24,351 nucleotides of DNA from CAYLWW01 sp964387585 (GCA_964387585.1 CAYLWW010000011.1:1-24351), one strand, 5' to 3'. Positions 7,373 to 16,210 are shown, counted from the stretch's first letter. Numbers and translations: made by a program. The notes: generated from the sequence alone by a model not told the origin.

Positions 7373-8200
7373 TTATACACTAATTTGTTCATTTTTTGCT
7401 TCATTTTCTAAAGTGTTTTCGCTATTTTCTTCACTTTGCTTTTGCTCATTGTTACCAATATCAATTGATAATTCCTCTGCTGCACCTAGGTCAGCTCCTG
7501 ATCTTCTCATGCTTTCTTGTATGCCTAATAACACAGCTTCGCCAGCCAAGTTGCAATAAAGTTCTATTGCTTTACGCGCATCATCGTTTCCTGGTACTAC
7601 GTAATTTATATTATCTGGATTACAGTTTGTGTCTACTATCGCTATTATCGGTATACCTAGCTTATTGGCTTCTTTGATTGCTCCTGCATTTTCTCTAGTA
7701 CCAATTACGAATAATGCGTCAGGTATCCCTCCTATATTGCGTATTCCTCCTAGTACTGCGTTAAGTTTATCGTATTTACGGCTTAATACTAATCTTTCTT
7801 TTTTATTTAATCCTGATTTTTCATCATTAAGAGTAGCTTCATATTTTTTAAGAGTATTAATAGAATCAGATACGGTAGACCAGTTAGTTAGCATTCCTCC
7901 TAACCATCTATGATTAACGTAATATTGCCCACATTTCACAGCATTAGTAGCTATTGCTTCTGCTGCTTGTTTTTTAGTAGCGATAAAAAGTATACGACCA
8001 TTTTGAGCCGCTATTTCTTTTAATGCACCTAATGCTTGCTCTAAACAATTAACAGTTTGTTGAAGATCTATTATGTGTATATTATTTTTCACCCCATATA
8101 TGTATTCTGACATTTTGGGATTCCAATAATTTTTTCTATGTCCGTAATGTACGCCAGCTTCTAATAGAGCGCGTATATTATAGTTTTTACCGTAAAACAT
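7373..8200 (-). CDS. rpsB: 30S ribosomal protein S2
   Basis: S2 is a component of the small ribosomal subunit needed for S1 binding. Family motifs are LLEAGVHYGHRKNYWNPKM, HIIDLQQTV, YYVNHRWLGGMLTNW, and PDALFVIGTRENAGAIKEANKLGIP followed by DTNCNPDNINYVVPGNDDA. The 275 residues include a charged, disordered-looking tail rich in Glu and Asn that is not part of the core fold. ATG start at 8200, preceded by AAGAG. Co-transcribed with tsf. Confidence 0.97.
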   Translation of the reverse strand: MFYGKNYNIRALLEAGVHYGHRKNYWNPKMSEYIYGVKNNIHIIDLQQTVNCLEQALGALKEIAAQNGRILFIATKKQAAEAIATNAVKCGQYYVNHRWLGGMLTNWSTVSDSINTLKKYEATLNDEKSGLNKKERLVLSRKYDKLNAVLGGIRNIGGIPDALFVIGTRENAGAIKEANKLGIPIIAIVDTNCNPDNINYVVPGNDDARKAIELYCNLAGEAVLLGIQESMRRSGADLGAAEELSIDIGNNEQKQSEENSENTLENEAKNEQISV

Positions 8201-8606
8201 TTTTTCTCTTATTATTTTTGGTTATATTTTAAAACAACATCTAGTTTAGATGAAGTTTTCGTCTATAAGTACATAGTCTTTTACTTCTGAAGTGATATTT
8301 TGTGATAATTCACTTCGTTAGATAGAACAACTATTATTGCGTGCATTGCTATTATTATTTTTAGCAATAGGCAACACCAAAAAATGTACTTATATGTGTT
8401 TTGCTTTTATAAATTAAATATATCTATTGATAATTATTTAACCAAAGTATTTATTTTAATACACTATATAAAATAAATATTCAAACTTTTTGCTAACTTT
8501 ATAAGTTATTAAACTGTATTTAGTTGCCGAAGAATAATGATTGAAGCCTAATTTCTAATTTCTTAAAGAAAAAAGTATTAGGCCTCAGTTTAAACTTAGA
8601 AAAATA
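8201..8606 (-). other. Intergenic region between lon and rpsB; structured rpsB leader
   Basis: No gene is visible in these 406 bases. Reading toward rpsB, there are two possible sigma-70 promoters (TTGAAT-17-TATTAA and TTGGTT-17-TATATT, both above about 8400). They are followed by three separate perfect hairpins: 8345-8351/8362-8368, 8289-8295/8310-8316 and 8238-8243/8247-8252. Together they would make a leader of roughly 200 bases. A weaker inverted repeat, GCCTAAT/ATTAGGC near 8551-8582, may end the lon transcript. A structured leader fits feedback control by S2, which is known in other bacteria, but I cannot show it here. Confidence 0.45.
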
Positions 8607-10976
8607 CTAATGAGCCTTAGACACTTCAATATCACTGACTTTTTCAGTAGCTGGCCATACTATAGGTGATAATTCTTTAGTAAGGGCTAACTTTAATACA
8701 TCATCCACTAATTCCACAGGTTTTATATCTAAGCCTTCAGTAACATTAGCTGGTATTTCTTCTAAATCCTTAACGTTATCTTGAGGGATTATGACAGTTT
8801 TTACACCGCCTCGTAGCGCAGCTAGAAGTTTTTCTTTTAGACCACCTATTGGTAATACTCTACCACGTAATGTAATTTCTCCGGTCATAGCAATATCTCT
8901 TCTTACAGGAATCCCAGTAAGGGCAGAAACTATTGAAGTACACATAGCTATACCTGCAGAAGGTCCATCTTTAGGTACTGCTCCTTCTGGCACGTGTACG
9001 TGTATCTCTCTTTCTTTAAAAATATCTGGTGCTATTCCAAATACCGCAGCTTTAGATCTTATATAGCTTATTGCTGCTTGTACGGATTCTTTCATAACTT
9101 CCCCAAGCTTTCCAGTGATTTTTACTTCTCCTTTACCATATAAAGCTACTGCTTCTATAGCTAATAAATCTCCTCCTACTTCTGTATAAGCTAATCCATT
9201 AGTGATTCCAACTTTGTCATTACTTTCAATCTCACCGAAATTGAATTTTCTGATTCCTAAGAAATCCTTAAGATTATTACTATTAATCGTTATATTATCA
9301 GATTCATTAGTTAAGATATTTTTTATAGATTTCCTCATCATTTTCGCTATATCTCTATCTAAGCTTCTTACACCTGCTTCTCTAGTATAATATCTTATTA
9401 CGTCAACTATAGCTGATTCTTCCACCTCAACCTCATTACTTTTAACCCCATGCGATTTGCTTTGTTTAGGAATTAGATAACGCTTTGCTATTTGTAATTT
9501 CTCATCTTCTGTGTATCCAGATAGTCTTATTATCTCTAATCTATCAAGCAGAGGTCTAGGTAAATTAGTGCTATTTGCTGTAGCTACAAACATCACATTA
9601 GATAAGTCATACTCCACTTCTAAATAATGATCACTAAAGGATTTGTTTTGTTCTTTATCTAATATCTCTAAAAATGCTGAAGCCGGGTCACCACGGAAAT
9701 CGTGGCCCATTTTATCTATCTCATCAAGTAATATTAAGGGATTAGAACTTCCTACTTTTTTCATTGCTTGAATTATTTTGCCTGGTAGTGCTCCTATGTA
9801 AGTGCGTCTATGTCCTTTGATCTCTGCTTCATCACGTAATCCACCTAACGAAACTTTAGTAAAAGCACGTCCAGTAGCGCTAGCTATAGAACGAGCTAAA
9901 GATGTTTTACCTACTCCTGGAGGGCCTACTAAGCAAATAATTGGGCCACCTGAGTTATTTGTTCTTATGTTTACTGCTAAATATTCGATTATTCTTTCTT
10001 TGACTTTTTCTAAGCCATAATGATCTTCATCTAATGTTTCTTGAGCTAGTTTGAGATCTTTCTTAATAACTGAATATTTCTGCCATGGCAAATCGATTAA
10101 CCAGTCAAGGTAATTACGTATTACATTAGCTTCAGAGGACATGGAATTAGTGGCTTTAAGCTTCCTTAATTCACTGTCAGCTTTTTGCTTTGCTTCTTTA
10201 GTAAACTTAATATGCTTTATTTTTTGCGCTAGTTTATTAAACTCATCATCTTCTTCACCTAATTCCTTATGAATAGCTTTTAGCTGTTCGTTTAAATAGT
10301 AATCTTTTTGATTTTTCTCTATTTGATTACGTACTCTGGTTTTTATTCTGTTTTCAGCTTTTAGGAATTCTATTTCGCTATTGATTAATATTAAAAGTTT
10401 TTCTAATTTTTTATTGCTTTGATTAAATTCTAGTAACTCTTGCTTTTTCTCGGCAGGAAGGACTAAATGAGCTCCTACCGCATCACAAAATGCCAAAGGA
10501 TCATTGATTTGCATAATGGTGCTTAATATATCAAGACTGATTTTTTTATTCATTTTGACATATTCTTCGAATTGCTCTTTTACAGAACGCTGTAAAACTA
10601 AAGATTCTTGCTCTGCTCCACTTATCTCTTCAGCAACGACTTTTACTTGGGCCTCTAAAAATCCTTCACTACTAGTTATTTTTAATAGCTTCACCTTCTC
10701 TAATCCTTCAGCTAAAATCTTTACACTAGCATTTTGTAATCTTAGAACTTGTAGAACTTTCGATACTACACCTATTTTAAATAAATCTGTAGATTTAGGT
10801 TGATCTTTGTTAGGATCTTTTTGAGCTACTAAGATGATTTTATTACCATTAGCACTAGCTTTTTCTAATGCTCTAATTGAACTTTCGCGACCTACTAATA
10901 ATGGGACTATCATCTTAGGGAACATCACTAAATCGCGTAGTGGCAATACAGGATATGATTCTAAAAATTCTTTCAT
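8607..10976 (-). CDS. lon: ATP-dependent protease Lon (LonA)
   Basis: Lon is a cytoplasmic AAA+ serine protease that degrades misfolded and some regulatory proteins. The order is: N-terminal substrate domain (about 8-200), a coiled-coil helix region (210-275), AAA+ module with Walker A GPPGVGKT (351-358) and Walker B LILLDEID (414-421), then the protease domain. The protease domain has catalytic Ser673 in PKDGPSAGIA and Lys716 in IGGLKEKLLAA. The 789 residues match the LonA length, and all key residues are present. The ATG at 10976 is preceded by TTAAGG at normal spacing. It appears to be a single-gene transcript. Confidence 0.98.
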   Translation of the reverse strand: MKEFLESYPVLPLRDLVMFPKMIVPLLVGRESSIRALEKASANGNKIILVAQKDPNKDQPKSTDLFKIGVVSKVLQVLRLQNASVKILAEGLEKVKLLKITSSEGFLEAQVKVVAEEISGAEQESLVLQRSVKEQFEEYVKMNKKISLDILSTIMQINDPLAFCDAVGAHLVLPAEKKQELLEFNQSNKKLEKLLILINSEIEFLKAENRIKTRVRNQIEKNQKDYYLNEQLKAIHKELGEEDDEFNKLAQKIKHIKFTKEAKQKADSELRKLKATNSMSSEANVIRNYLDWLIDLPWQKYSVIKKDLKLAQETLDEDHYGLEKVKERIIEYLAVNIRTNNSGGPIICLVGPPGVGKTSLARSIASATGRAFTKVSLGGLRDEAEIKGHRRTYIGALPGKIIQAMKKVGSSNPLILLDEIDKMGHDFRGDPASAFLEILDKEQNKSFSDHYLEVEYDLSNVMFVATANSTNLPRPLLDRLEIIRLSGYTEDEKLQIAKRYLIPKQSKSHGVKSNEVEVEESAIVDVIRYYTREAGVRSLDRDIAKMMRKSIKNILTNESDNITINSNNLKDFLGIRKFNFGEIESNDKVGITNGLAYTEVGGDLLAIEAVALYGKGEVKITGKLGEVMKESVQAAISYIRSKAAVFGIAPDIFKEREIHVHVPEGAVPKDGPSAGIAMCTSIVSALTGIPVRRDIAMTGEITLRGRVLPIGGLKEKLLAALRGGVKTVIIPQDNVKDLEEIPANVTEGLDIKPVELVDDVLKLALTKELSPIVWPATEKVSDIEVSKAH

Positions 10977-11003
10977 ATTGTTTACCTTAAGTTTTTATTT
11001 ATA

Positions 11004-11031
11004 AATATATGCTCAAATTTTAGCTTCACAA
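11004..11031 (-). promoter_or_regulatory. Candidate lon promoter
   Basis: On the minus strand, TTGTGA (11031-11026) and TATATT (11009-11004) are separated by 16 bases and lie just upstream of the lon Shine-Dalgarno sequence. They match sigma-70 boxes moderately. I see no convincing heat-shock (sigma-32) CCCCAT-type -10 box. In such AT-rich DNA the chance of a false match is high. Confidence 0.35.
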
Positions 11032-11152
11032 GATGCTAATTATATAAAAAAATTATATGTACTTTGAATATTGATGGATTTAAGTATTATTACTACTATA
11101 GTAGCGTAAATTATCATATTTCTGCTTAGTACAAATATTTATTAATATAAGA

Positions 11153-11184
11153 AAAAGCTTACTAAGCTTGTTTTATAAGCTTTT
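11153..11184 (+). other. Terminator-like hairpin upstream of the MreD-like gene
   Basis: AAAAGCTTA (11153-11161) pairs perfectly with TAAGCTTTT (11176-11184) around a 14-base loop, with a T-rich tract following at 11185-11196. The form is that of an intrinsic terminator on the plus strand, yet the only plus-strand gene nearby lies downstream of it. It may be an attenuator, or it may simply shield that gene from antisense transcription. Confidence 0.4.
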
Positions 11185-11237
11185 ATTATTTTTTTAAATT
11201 TTATCTATTACATATAATACTATTATATAATATATAA

Positions 11238-11717
11238 ATGAGCTTTTTAATATCAATTCTGAGTAAAATAAAATTTAACTTGCTATTTCTATTAGCTTTG
11301 TTTATAGGGCATTCGCCTGTTTTAAATTTTTCAGTTAGTAAGATATTTGATGTCATTTTAGGCAGCACTTTACTTAGTATGGCTTATGTTAATCAGTTGT
11401 CGCTATTTAATATATTACTACTAAGCTTATTAAAAGATTTTTTAGACGGATCTATTGTAGGATTATCATTTTTAGAGTACTTAATATTTAAAATGTTCAC
11501 TCATAAATATAATAAGATTTTTAGCAGTGAAAATCTAGTTATATTATTTTTAGTTTTTTTTATAGCCATTATTATAATTCTTACTGTGAGATTGCTTGTT
11601 AACTACGCTTATGGTTATCGTCTAAAAATGATTCAATTATGGTATCAGTGCTTGTTGCTGTTAATTAACTTTTTAGTATTAAAAAAATTCATTTTCAAGT
11701 CAAATAAAATTAAGTAA
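11238..11717 (+). CDS. Small polytopic membrane protein, probably MreD-like
   Basis: The 159 residues contain about five hydrophobic segments (roughly 10-30, 34-50, 52-68, 98-122, 133-151). Length and topology fit MreD, the membrane partner of MreC and MreB in cell elongation. The segment LLLSLLKDFLDGSIVGLSFLEYLIF resembles the MreD signature in which a helix with D and G is followed by xGxxxLxYL. MreD is poorly conserved and no mreB, mreC or pbp2 lies here, so the call is tentative. ATG start at 11238, with TATAAT-like boxes only 20-30 bases upstream, so the leader would be very short. Its 3' end overlaps the 3' end of the opposing feoC by 8 bases. Confidence 0.5.
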   Translation: MSFLISILSKIKFNLLFLLALFIGHSPVLNFSVSKIFDVILGSTLLSMAYVNQLSLFNILLLSLLKDFLDGSIVGLSFLEYLIFKMFTHKYNKIFSSENLVILFLVFFIAIIIILTVRLLVNYAYGYRLKMIQLWYQCLLLLINFLVLKKFIFKSNKIK

Positions 11718-11997
11718 CAATTGAATCTAATTGATAGTTATGGCAATTGACATTTTCTTCTTCAATCCATTGATAGTAAACTTTATTGTTTAATTTGCTG
11801 CATCCTGTTTTGCAGTTGTTGCATTTTGTAGTTTGGCAGTGAGAGGTATCATTACTAATCTCTACTAATTTGCCGCTTTTTATCCATTTGTTTAGTATAT
11901 GGGATAAAGAGGTGCGATCTAGTTTGAAAGTGTATTGAAGTTCTAAAATATCTACCTTTTTATGAGTCTTTAAATATTGCTTGATGATAAATATCAT
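11710..11997 (-). CDS. feoC: FeoC-like winged-helix protein
   Basis: The 95 residues start with a winged-helix domain (KKVDILELQYTFKLDRTSLSHILNKWIKSGKLVEI, about 13-47). A cysteine cluster follows (Cys54-x4-Cys59-x2-Cys62-x3-Cys66) and then YYQW. This is the FeoC pattern: in enterobacteria FeoC binds FeoB, protects it from proteolysis, and its four cysteines can hold an Fe-S cluster. The spacing of the last cysteine differs from the Klebsiella protein. ATG at 11997, 20 bases after the feoB stop, last gene of feoABC. FeoC is best known from gammaproteobacteria, so its presence in this lineage is worth noting. Confidence 0.8.
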   Translation of the reverse strand: MIFIIKQYLKTHKKVDILELQYTFKLDRTSLSHILNKWIKSGKLVEISNDTSHCQTTKCNNCKTGCSKLNNKVYYQWIEEENVNCHNYQLDSIVT

Positions 11998-12017
11998 TTA
12001 ACTAACGCCTTTAGAAA

Positions 12018-14477
12018 TTAATATATCTCTTTAGTTTTTTGTGAGCCAATAGCTAATTGCATTATGATTTTACAAATTATTAGAGTGATTAATATAGTTA
12101 ATCCTAAGTTAATCAACATTTTATCGTTTAATTCTAACACCGAAGTGAGTATGGATAGTTGGTAGAAAACTACACTAGCTATATATGCTATGCTGGTAGA
12201 AGATATTGCGCTTATTAAAGCGTATCTTATACCTATTTCTTTTACTATTGTTGTGAATACTGAGACACATGGGAAGTATAGCAATACAAATAATAGGTAA
12301 GCAAATACATTAGCTTGCGTTGAAAATCTTTTTATAATTTCTTGTTCTATTCGCTCATTTACCAAATTGCTTTTTACATTAGCCTTCACATCATCTACTT
12401 CTGAATTTAATAATGCCGCAGCGTAATTTCCCATACTAGATTTCAATCCCTCTTGCCAATTTTGAAAATTCAATGGTTGCATACCTTCTTGATTCAGATT
12501 GCCAGTATTAGGGTTCTCATGAATTTCGTATAAACTAGTTAAAGTTCCTACTATTACTTCTTTAGCTAATACTCCCGTTAGTAGGCTGAGCGCTGCGGGC
12601 CAGTTATTTTCGCTAATACCCATAGGTTTGAATATAGGTATTATAAAGTGACAAGTTTTTGCTAATATTGATTGATCTTTTGTGGTTATTTTTCCGCTGA
12701 AATTAATTAAGCTGAATAAATTAACCAATACTGCGATTATGATTAAATTTTTTCCTACTCCATAAATGAAGTACTTCGCTTGGTTTAATCCTGCTTTTAC
12801 CATCATCACTAGCCTAGGCCATGAATATTCTGGTAATTCTAGAATAAATGATGCATTCTTTGAGTTATCATTGTTTAAAAGATATTTTTTAAATATAAAA
12901 ATCATTCCTAACCCAGTTACACATCCTATTAGATATAGTAGTAATATTACAAGAGCAGAGTTATTAGGGAAAAAAATTGAACCAAATAATGTAAAAACCA
13001 TTAGTCTTGCGCTGCATGACATAAATGGAATTAAAAGTATGGTAGCAATTCTTTGAGAGCGATTCTCTATGGTTCGAGAAGAAAATATTGACGGAACATT
13101 ACATCCAAAGCCTATTATAAGAGGGATTGCTGCTTTACCAGGTAATCCTATTTTATTTAGTAAATGCTCCATAGTGAAGGCTGCTCTAGCCATGTAGCCA
13201 GATTCTTCTAAGAAAGCTAAACCAAAATATAAAGTCCATATTATAGGTACAAAAGATACTAAGGTCTTTATCGCATTTCCTATACCTTCGTAAAATATTG
13301 CAACATATGATGAATTATTAGTTATATGATTTAGTAACGCTGTTATTCCATCTATTAACACTACCTGAGTAATATCTTCAAATATAGTTTTAAGGAATCC
13401 ACCTATCTCTACAGTAAATAAAAATAAGCTTTGCATTATTAATATAAATATCGGAATAGATAGCCATTTATGCAGTAGTATATTATCTAAGCTTATTCTA
13501 GGCTCTGTATAATTATTATCGACTTGGATTAATTGCTTTGTTATGTTCTCTATGTTTTCATACTTTGCATTAGCTATTATCAAATCTAGTTTTTCATCGT
13601 AATTTTTAATACTAGTATTATTGTATTTATCTAAGCAATCATCAATTTCCCTTTGTACCTCTTTGCTAATTTCTGTTAAATAAGTTGCTGGATTATCCCC
13701 TTCTATGATCCTTAATATTTGCCATTTAGCTATTAATGAGCTATTAATTATCGATTTCAACTCTTCTATGGCTTCTTCTACTAAATCAGGATATTTTAGC
13801 TTATGATTTGCTATAATCGCATTATGATTATTGGTTAAATTTACCAAAGCCTCATTATTTGCTAAAATTTCAACCAGTTCATTTAGGCTGGATCTTTTTT
13901 TTGAGTTTACTGCTATAACTGGAATTTTTATCTGCTTTTCCAAAGATGCGTAATCTATATTGATTCCTTTGCGTTTTGCTATATCGATACGATTTATCAC
14001 GATAATTAATGGGAATCCCAATTCTATTAGTTGTAGAGTTAAGTACAAATCGCGTTTGATATGTATGGCGTCTATAACATTAATGATGAAATCTACTTTT
14101 TTTTGTTTTAAGAAATTGCATGTTACGCTTTCGTCTATTGAGCTATCTATGGTGTAATTATCTGCATTATCCTCTTTTAGGGATTTTGATTTCTCTCTAT
14201 TATTTCCTTCTGGCGCTGTTTGATAGCTAATGTCATCAGCTGTATTGTTGCATATACTATATATTCCAGGTAGATCTATCAATTCAATCGATCTTCCAGC
14301 TATAGTAATTTTTTTAGAAGTCGCGCTAGTGGTCACTCCTGACCAATTTCCAGTTTTTTGTTTTTGTTTAGCTAAGTAATTGAATATAGTGGTTTTGCCG
14401 CAATTTGGATTTCCCAGTATTGCTATTTTTATTGGAATATTTGATGAACCTGAATATATATCATTTGTATTATTCAT
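12018..14477 (-). CDS. feoB: Ferrous iron transporter FeoB
   Basis: FeoB imports Fe2+ across the inner membrane. The N-terminal G domain has G1 GNPNCGKT (22-29), G2 SGVTT (46-50), G3 DLPG (68-71) and G4 NRID (162-165). A helical GDI domain follows (about 220-320). The membrane core contains the conserved GFGCNVP (456-462), SCSAR (487-491) and TGVLAKEVIVGTL. At 819 residues it is slightly long for the family. The extra length lies mainly between G3 and the conserved DESV segment (about residues 75-113), a hydrophilic, Asn/Glu/Ser-rich stretch of roughly 30 extra residues compared with E. coli FeoB. ATG at 14477, three bases after the feoA stop, so translation is probably coupled. Confidence 0.96.
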   Translation of the reverse strand: MNNTNDIYSGSSNIPIKIAILGNPNCGKTTIFNYLAKQKQKTGNWSGVTTSATSKKITIAGRSIELIDLPGIYSICNNTADDISYQTAPEGNNREKSKSLKEDNADNYTIDSSIDESVTCNFLKQKKVDFIINVIDAIHIKRDLYLTLQLIELGFPLIIVINRIDIAKRKGINIDYASLEKQIKIPVIAVNSKKRSSLNELVEILANNEALVNLTNNHNAIIANHKLKYPDLVEEAIEELKSIINSSLIAKWQILRIIEGDNPATYLTEISKEVQREIDDCLDKYNNTSIKNYDEKLDLIIANAKYENIENITKQLIQVDNNYTEPRISLDNILLHKWLSIPIFILIMQSLFLFTVEIGGFLKTIFEDITQVVLIDGITALLNHITNNSSYVAIFYEGIGNAIKTLVSFVPIIWTLYFGLAFLEESGYMARAAFTMEHLLNKIGLPGKAAIPLIIGFGCNVPSIFSSRTIENRSQRIATILLIPFMSCSARLMVFTLFGSIFFPNNSALVILLLYLIGCVTGLGMIFIFKKYLLNNDNSKNASFILELPEYSWPRLVMMVKAGLNQAKYFIYGVGKNLIIIAVLVNLFSLINFSGKITTKDQSILAKTCHFIIPIFKPMGISENNWPAALSLLTGVLAKEVIVGTLTSLYEIHENPNTGNLNQEGMQPLNFQNWQEGLKSSMGNYAAALLNSEVDDVKANVKSNLVNERIEQEIIKRFSTQANVFAYLLFVLLYFPCVSVFTTIVKEIGIRYALISAISSTSIAYIASVVFYQLSILTSVLELNDKMLINLGLTILITLIICKIIMQLAIGSQKTKEIY

Positions 14478-14480
14478 AGA

Positions 14481-14723
14481 TTAATTTTTGGAAATATCTT
14501 TAACTGGTTCTACTTCCATTTTTTTAGCTATAGCTGTGCTTATCGCTATTTTTGCGTTATCAACGGCTATAAGTACTATATTATCATGCTTTTTTAACAG
14601 AGATATTATCTTAGTGCGATATATACCTAAGCTCATAAGGCGTTTCACTAAGCTATTATTTAGATTCAATACTTTGATCACGGCTGGTAAATTTGTGTTT
14701 AGAGATGTGATAGGTATAAGCAT
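14481..14723 (-). CDS. feoA: Ferrous iron transport protein FeoA
   Basis: FeoA is a small cytoplasmic SH3-like protein that supports FeoB. The 80 residues have the usual length and pattern: an N-terminal strand, a helical NNSLVKRLMSLGIYRTKIISLL in place of the common xxRLxxLGLxPGxxVxVL, and a closing strand pair with VLIAVDNAKIAISTAIAKKM. ATG at 14723 with GTGGA upstream. It is the first gene of feoABC, directly downstream of a Fur-box match. Confidence 0.88.
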   Translation of the reverse strand: MLIPITSLNTNLPAVIKVLNLNNSLVKRLMSLGIYRTKIISLLKKHDNIVLIAVDNAKIAISTAIAKKMEVEPVKDISKN

Positions 14724-14767
14724 ATTTCCACTTGTAATTATTGTATTTCTTGTTCAACTTAAATGCA

Positions 14768-14786
14768 ATTGCAAATCATTCTCATT
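14768..14786 (-). promoter_or_regulatory. Putative Fur box upstream of feoA
   Basis: The minus-strand sequence AATGAGAATGATTTGCAAT closely follows the Fur-box pattern. Its left half (TGAGAATGATT) is as found in strong Fur sites, and the right half is weaker. It lies 45-63 bases upstream of the feoA ATG, where iron-loaded Fur would block transcription. In alphaproteobacteria Fur may be replaced by Mur, Irr or RirA, so the regulator's identity is inference. Confidence 0.6.
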
Positions 14787-14875
14787 TGGTTATCTAGAAA
14801 TTTAACATATAATATTTTAAACTGCAAGATGTTTATAAATCTAATAAAAAATTTTATTGTTTTACGAAAAAATAC

Positions 14876-14950
14876 ATTGTCAGTATATTATTGAATGATT
14901 AAAAGCAATAATAAGAAATTCTATAAAAATAAAAGTAATATACTGACAAT
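14876..14950. repeat. 75-bp hairpin element with 15-bp perfect arms
   Basis: ATTGTCAGTATATTA (14876-14890) is repeated as its exact reverse complement at 14936-14950, around a 45-base AT-rich interior. It sits between the divergent feoA and methyltransferase genes. It may be a miniature inverted-repeat element, a paired operator, or a terminator-like structure (ATTTTTATTT follows on the plus strand). No clear target-site duplication is visible. Confidence 0.6.
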
Positions 14951-14988
14951 ATTTTTATTTAAGCAAAAATCATTTTAAAAGTGTGTAA

Positions 14989-16143
14989 ATGGTTGATTTA
15001 TATCGTTATTTAACTTCTATTATAATTAATAACGGTCCAATACCACTAGATTATTTTTTTAGCACTGTATCACATCACTATTATAATAAAGCTCGTGACT
15101 CTATAAGTAAGGTAGGAGACTTTATTACCGCTCCTGAGATTAGTCAGATGTTTGGGGAAGTTGTAGCTGTATGGATTGCAAATACTTGGCTTGCTTATGT
15201 TAATAAGCTCAACACCGAGTGTATTTCTAAGTTAAAATTTAAGCTAATACTGATTGAATTAGGACCGGGAAATGGCACTTTGATGAGTGACTTATTGCGG
15301 TCACTTTCAAAGATTAAGCCACTATATGATCAATTAAAGGAAATAATTTTTATAGAAAGCAGTTTAGCTTTATCTATCAAGCAAAAAAATCTATTTTCTA
15401 CTTACAATAATTTAGCATTTAGCTGGTATAGAAATATTGAAGAACTAACGCTAATTGATTTTACTGAAGGTGGGCAGTATTTTCCAATATTATTTGTTAT
15501 AGCTAATGAATTTTTTGATGCTTTGCCTATTAAGCAACTTATCAGAACAGCTGAATCCCCATTTTTTTCTGAGATAAAAGTCGGATTAAGATCTGGGGGT
15601 GAATTTTTTTTAACTTCAGAATTTGGTATTTTTTCTAATATTTTAAACCCATCTGCTAGTCAGTTATTTAATAATAATGTATTCTCTGAATCCAAATTGA
15701 TTAAAGACTTAGAGCCAGGAGATATACTTGAAGTATCCCCAACTGCTTATAATACCGCTTCTATTATAGCTAAGCTTTTGTCAAACTATCATGGCGCTAG
15801 TTTAATCGTAGACTATGGTTATCTTAAGTTACCAAAAGTAAGCTCGCTACAAGCAGTTTATAAGCATACTAAATTATCTTCTATTTTTACAAATTTAGGT
15901 GATTGCGATTTATCTGCAATGGTCGATTTTATTTCATTACAAAATACTTTCAACCGCTTTAGTACTTTAAAATCTTCTATATCAACTCAAAGGGACTTTT
16001 TACTGAAGTATGGAATAGTTGATAGAGCAAATTATCTCTCTAAGCTTACATTTAATAAAGAAGCAATAAATAGGCAATTAGATAGGTTAATATCTAATGA
16101 ACATATGGGTGAGCTTTTTAAAGTGTTAGAGGTGTTTAGATAA
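14989..16143 (+). CDS. SAM-dependent methyltransferase, MidA/NDUFAF7 family
   Basis: The 384 residues match the COG1565/DUF185 family. Visible motifs are NGPIPLDYFF near the N-terminus, GDFITAPEISQMFGE (43-57), the SAM-binding glycine loop ELGPGNGTLMSDLL (90-103) and ANEFFDALPIKQ. The mitochondrial relative NDUFAF7 dimethylates an arginine of complex I subunit NDUFS2 during assembly; a similar role on bacterial NuoD is plausible but unproven. ATG start at 14989. The spacer to gatA holds a separate promoter, so they need not be co-transcribed. Confidence 0.9.
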   Translation: MVDLYRYLTSIIINNGPIPLDYFFSTVSHHYYNKARDSISKVGDFITAPEISQMFGEVVAVWIANTWLAYVNKLNTECISKLKFKLILIELGPGNGTLMSDLLRSLSKIKPLYDQLKEIIFIESSLALSIKQKNLFSTYNNLAFSWYRNIEELTLIDFTEGGQYFPILFVIANEFFDALPIKQLIRTAESPFFSEIKVGLRSGGEFFLTSEFGIFSNILNPSASQLFNNNVFSESKLIKDLEPGDILEVSPTAYNTASIIAKLLSNYHGASLIVDYGYLKLPKVSSLQAVYKHTKLSSIFTNLGDCDLSAMVDFISLQNTFNRFSTLKSSISTQRDFLLKYGIVDRANYLSKLTFNKEAINRQLDRLISNEHMGELFKVLEVFR

Positions 16144-16210
16144 ATTTTTAATTAGTTTTTTAATTGCATATAAGATTAAAAATTGTTTGCACAATTCTAA
16201 TTTGTATCTA

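Noticed and set aside
8201..8606. tRNA or small RNA gene in the lon-rpsB spacer
   Set aside because: No cloverleaf, no CCA end and no GGTTC-type T-loop is visible; the hairpins are better explained as an mRNA leader.
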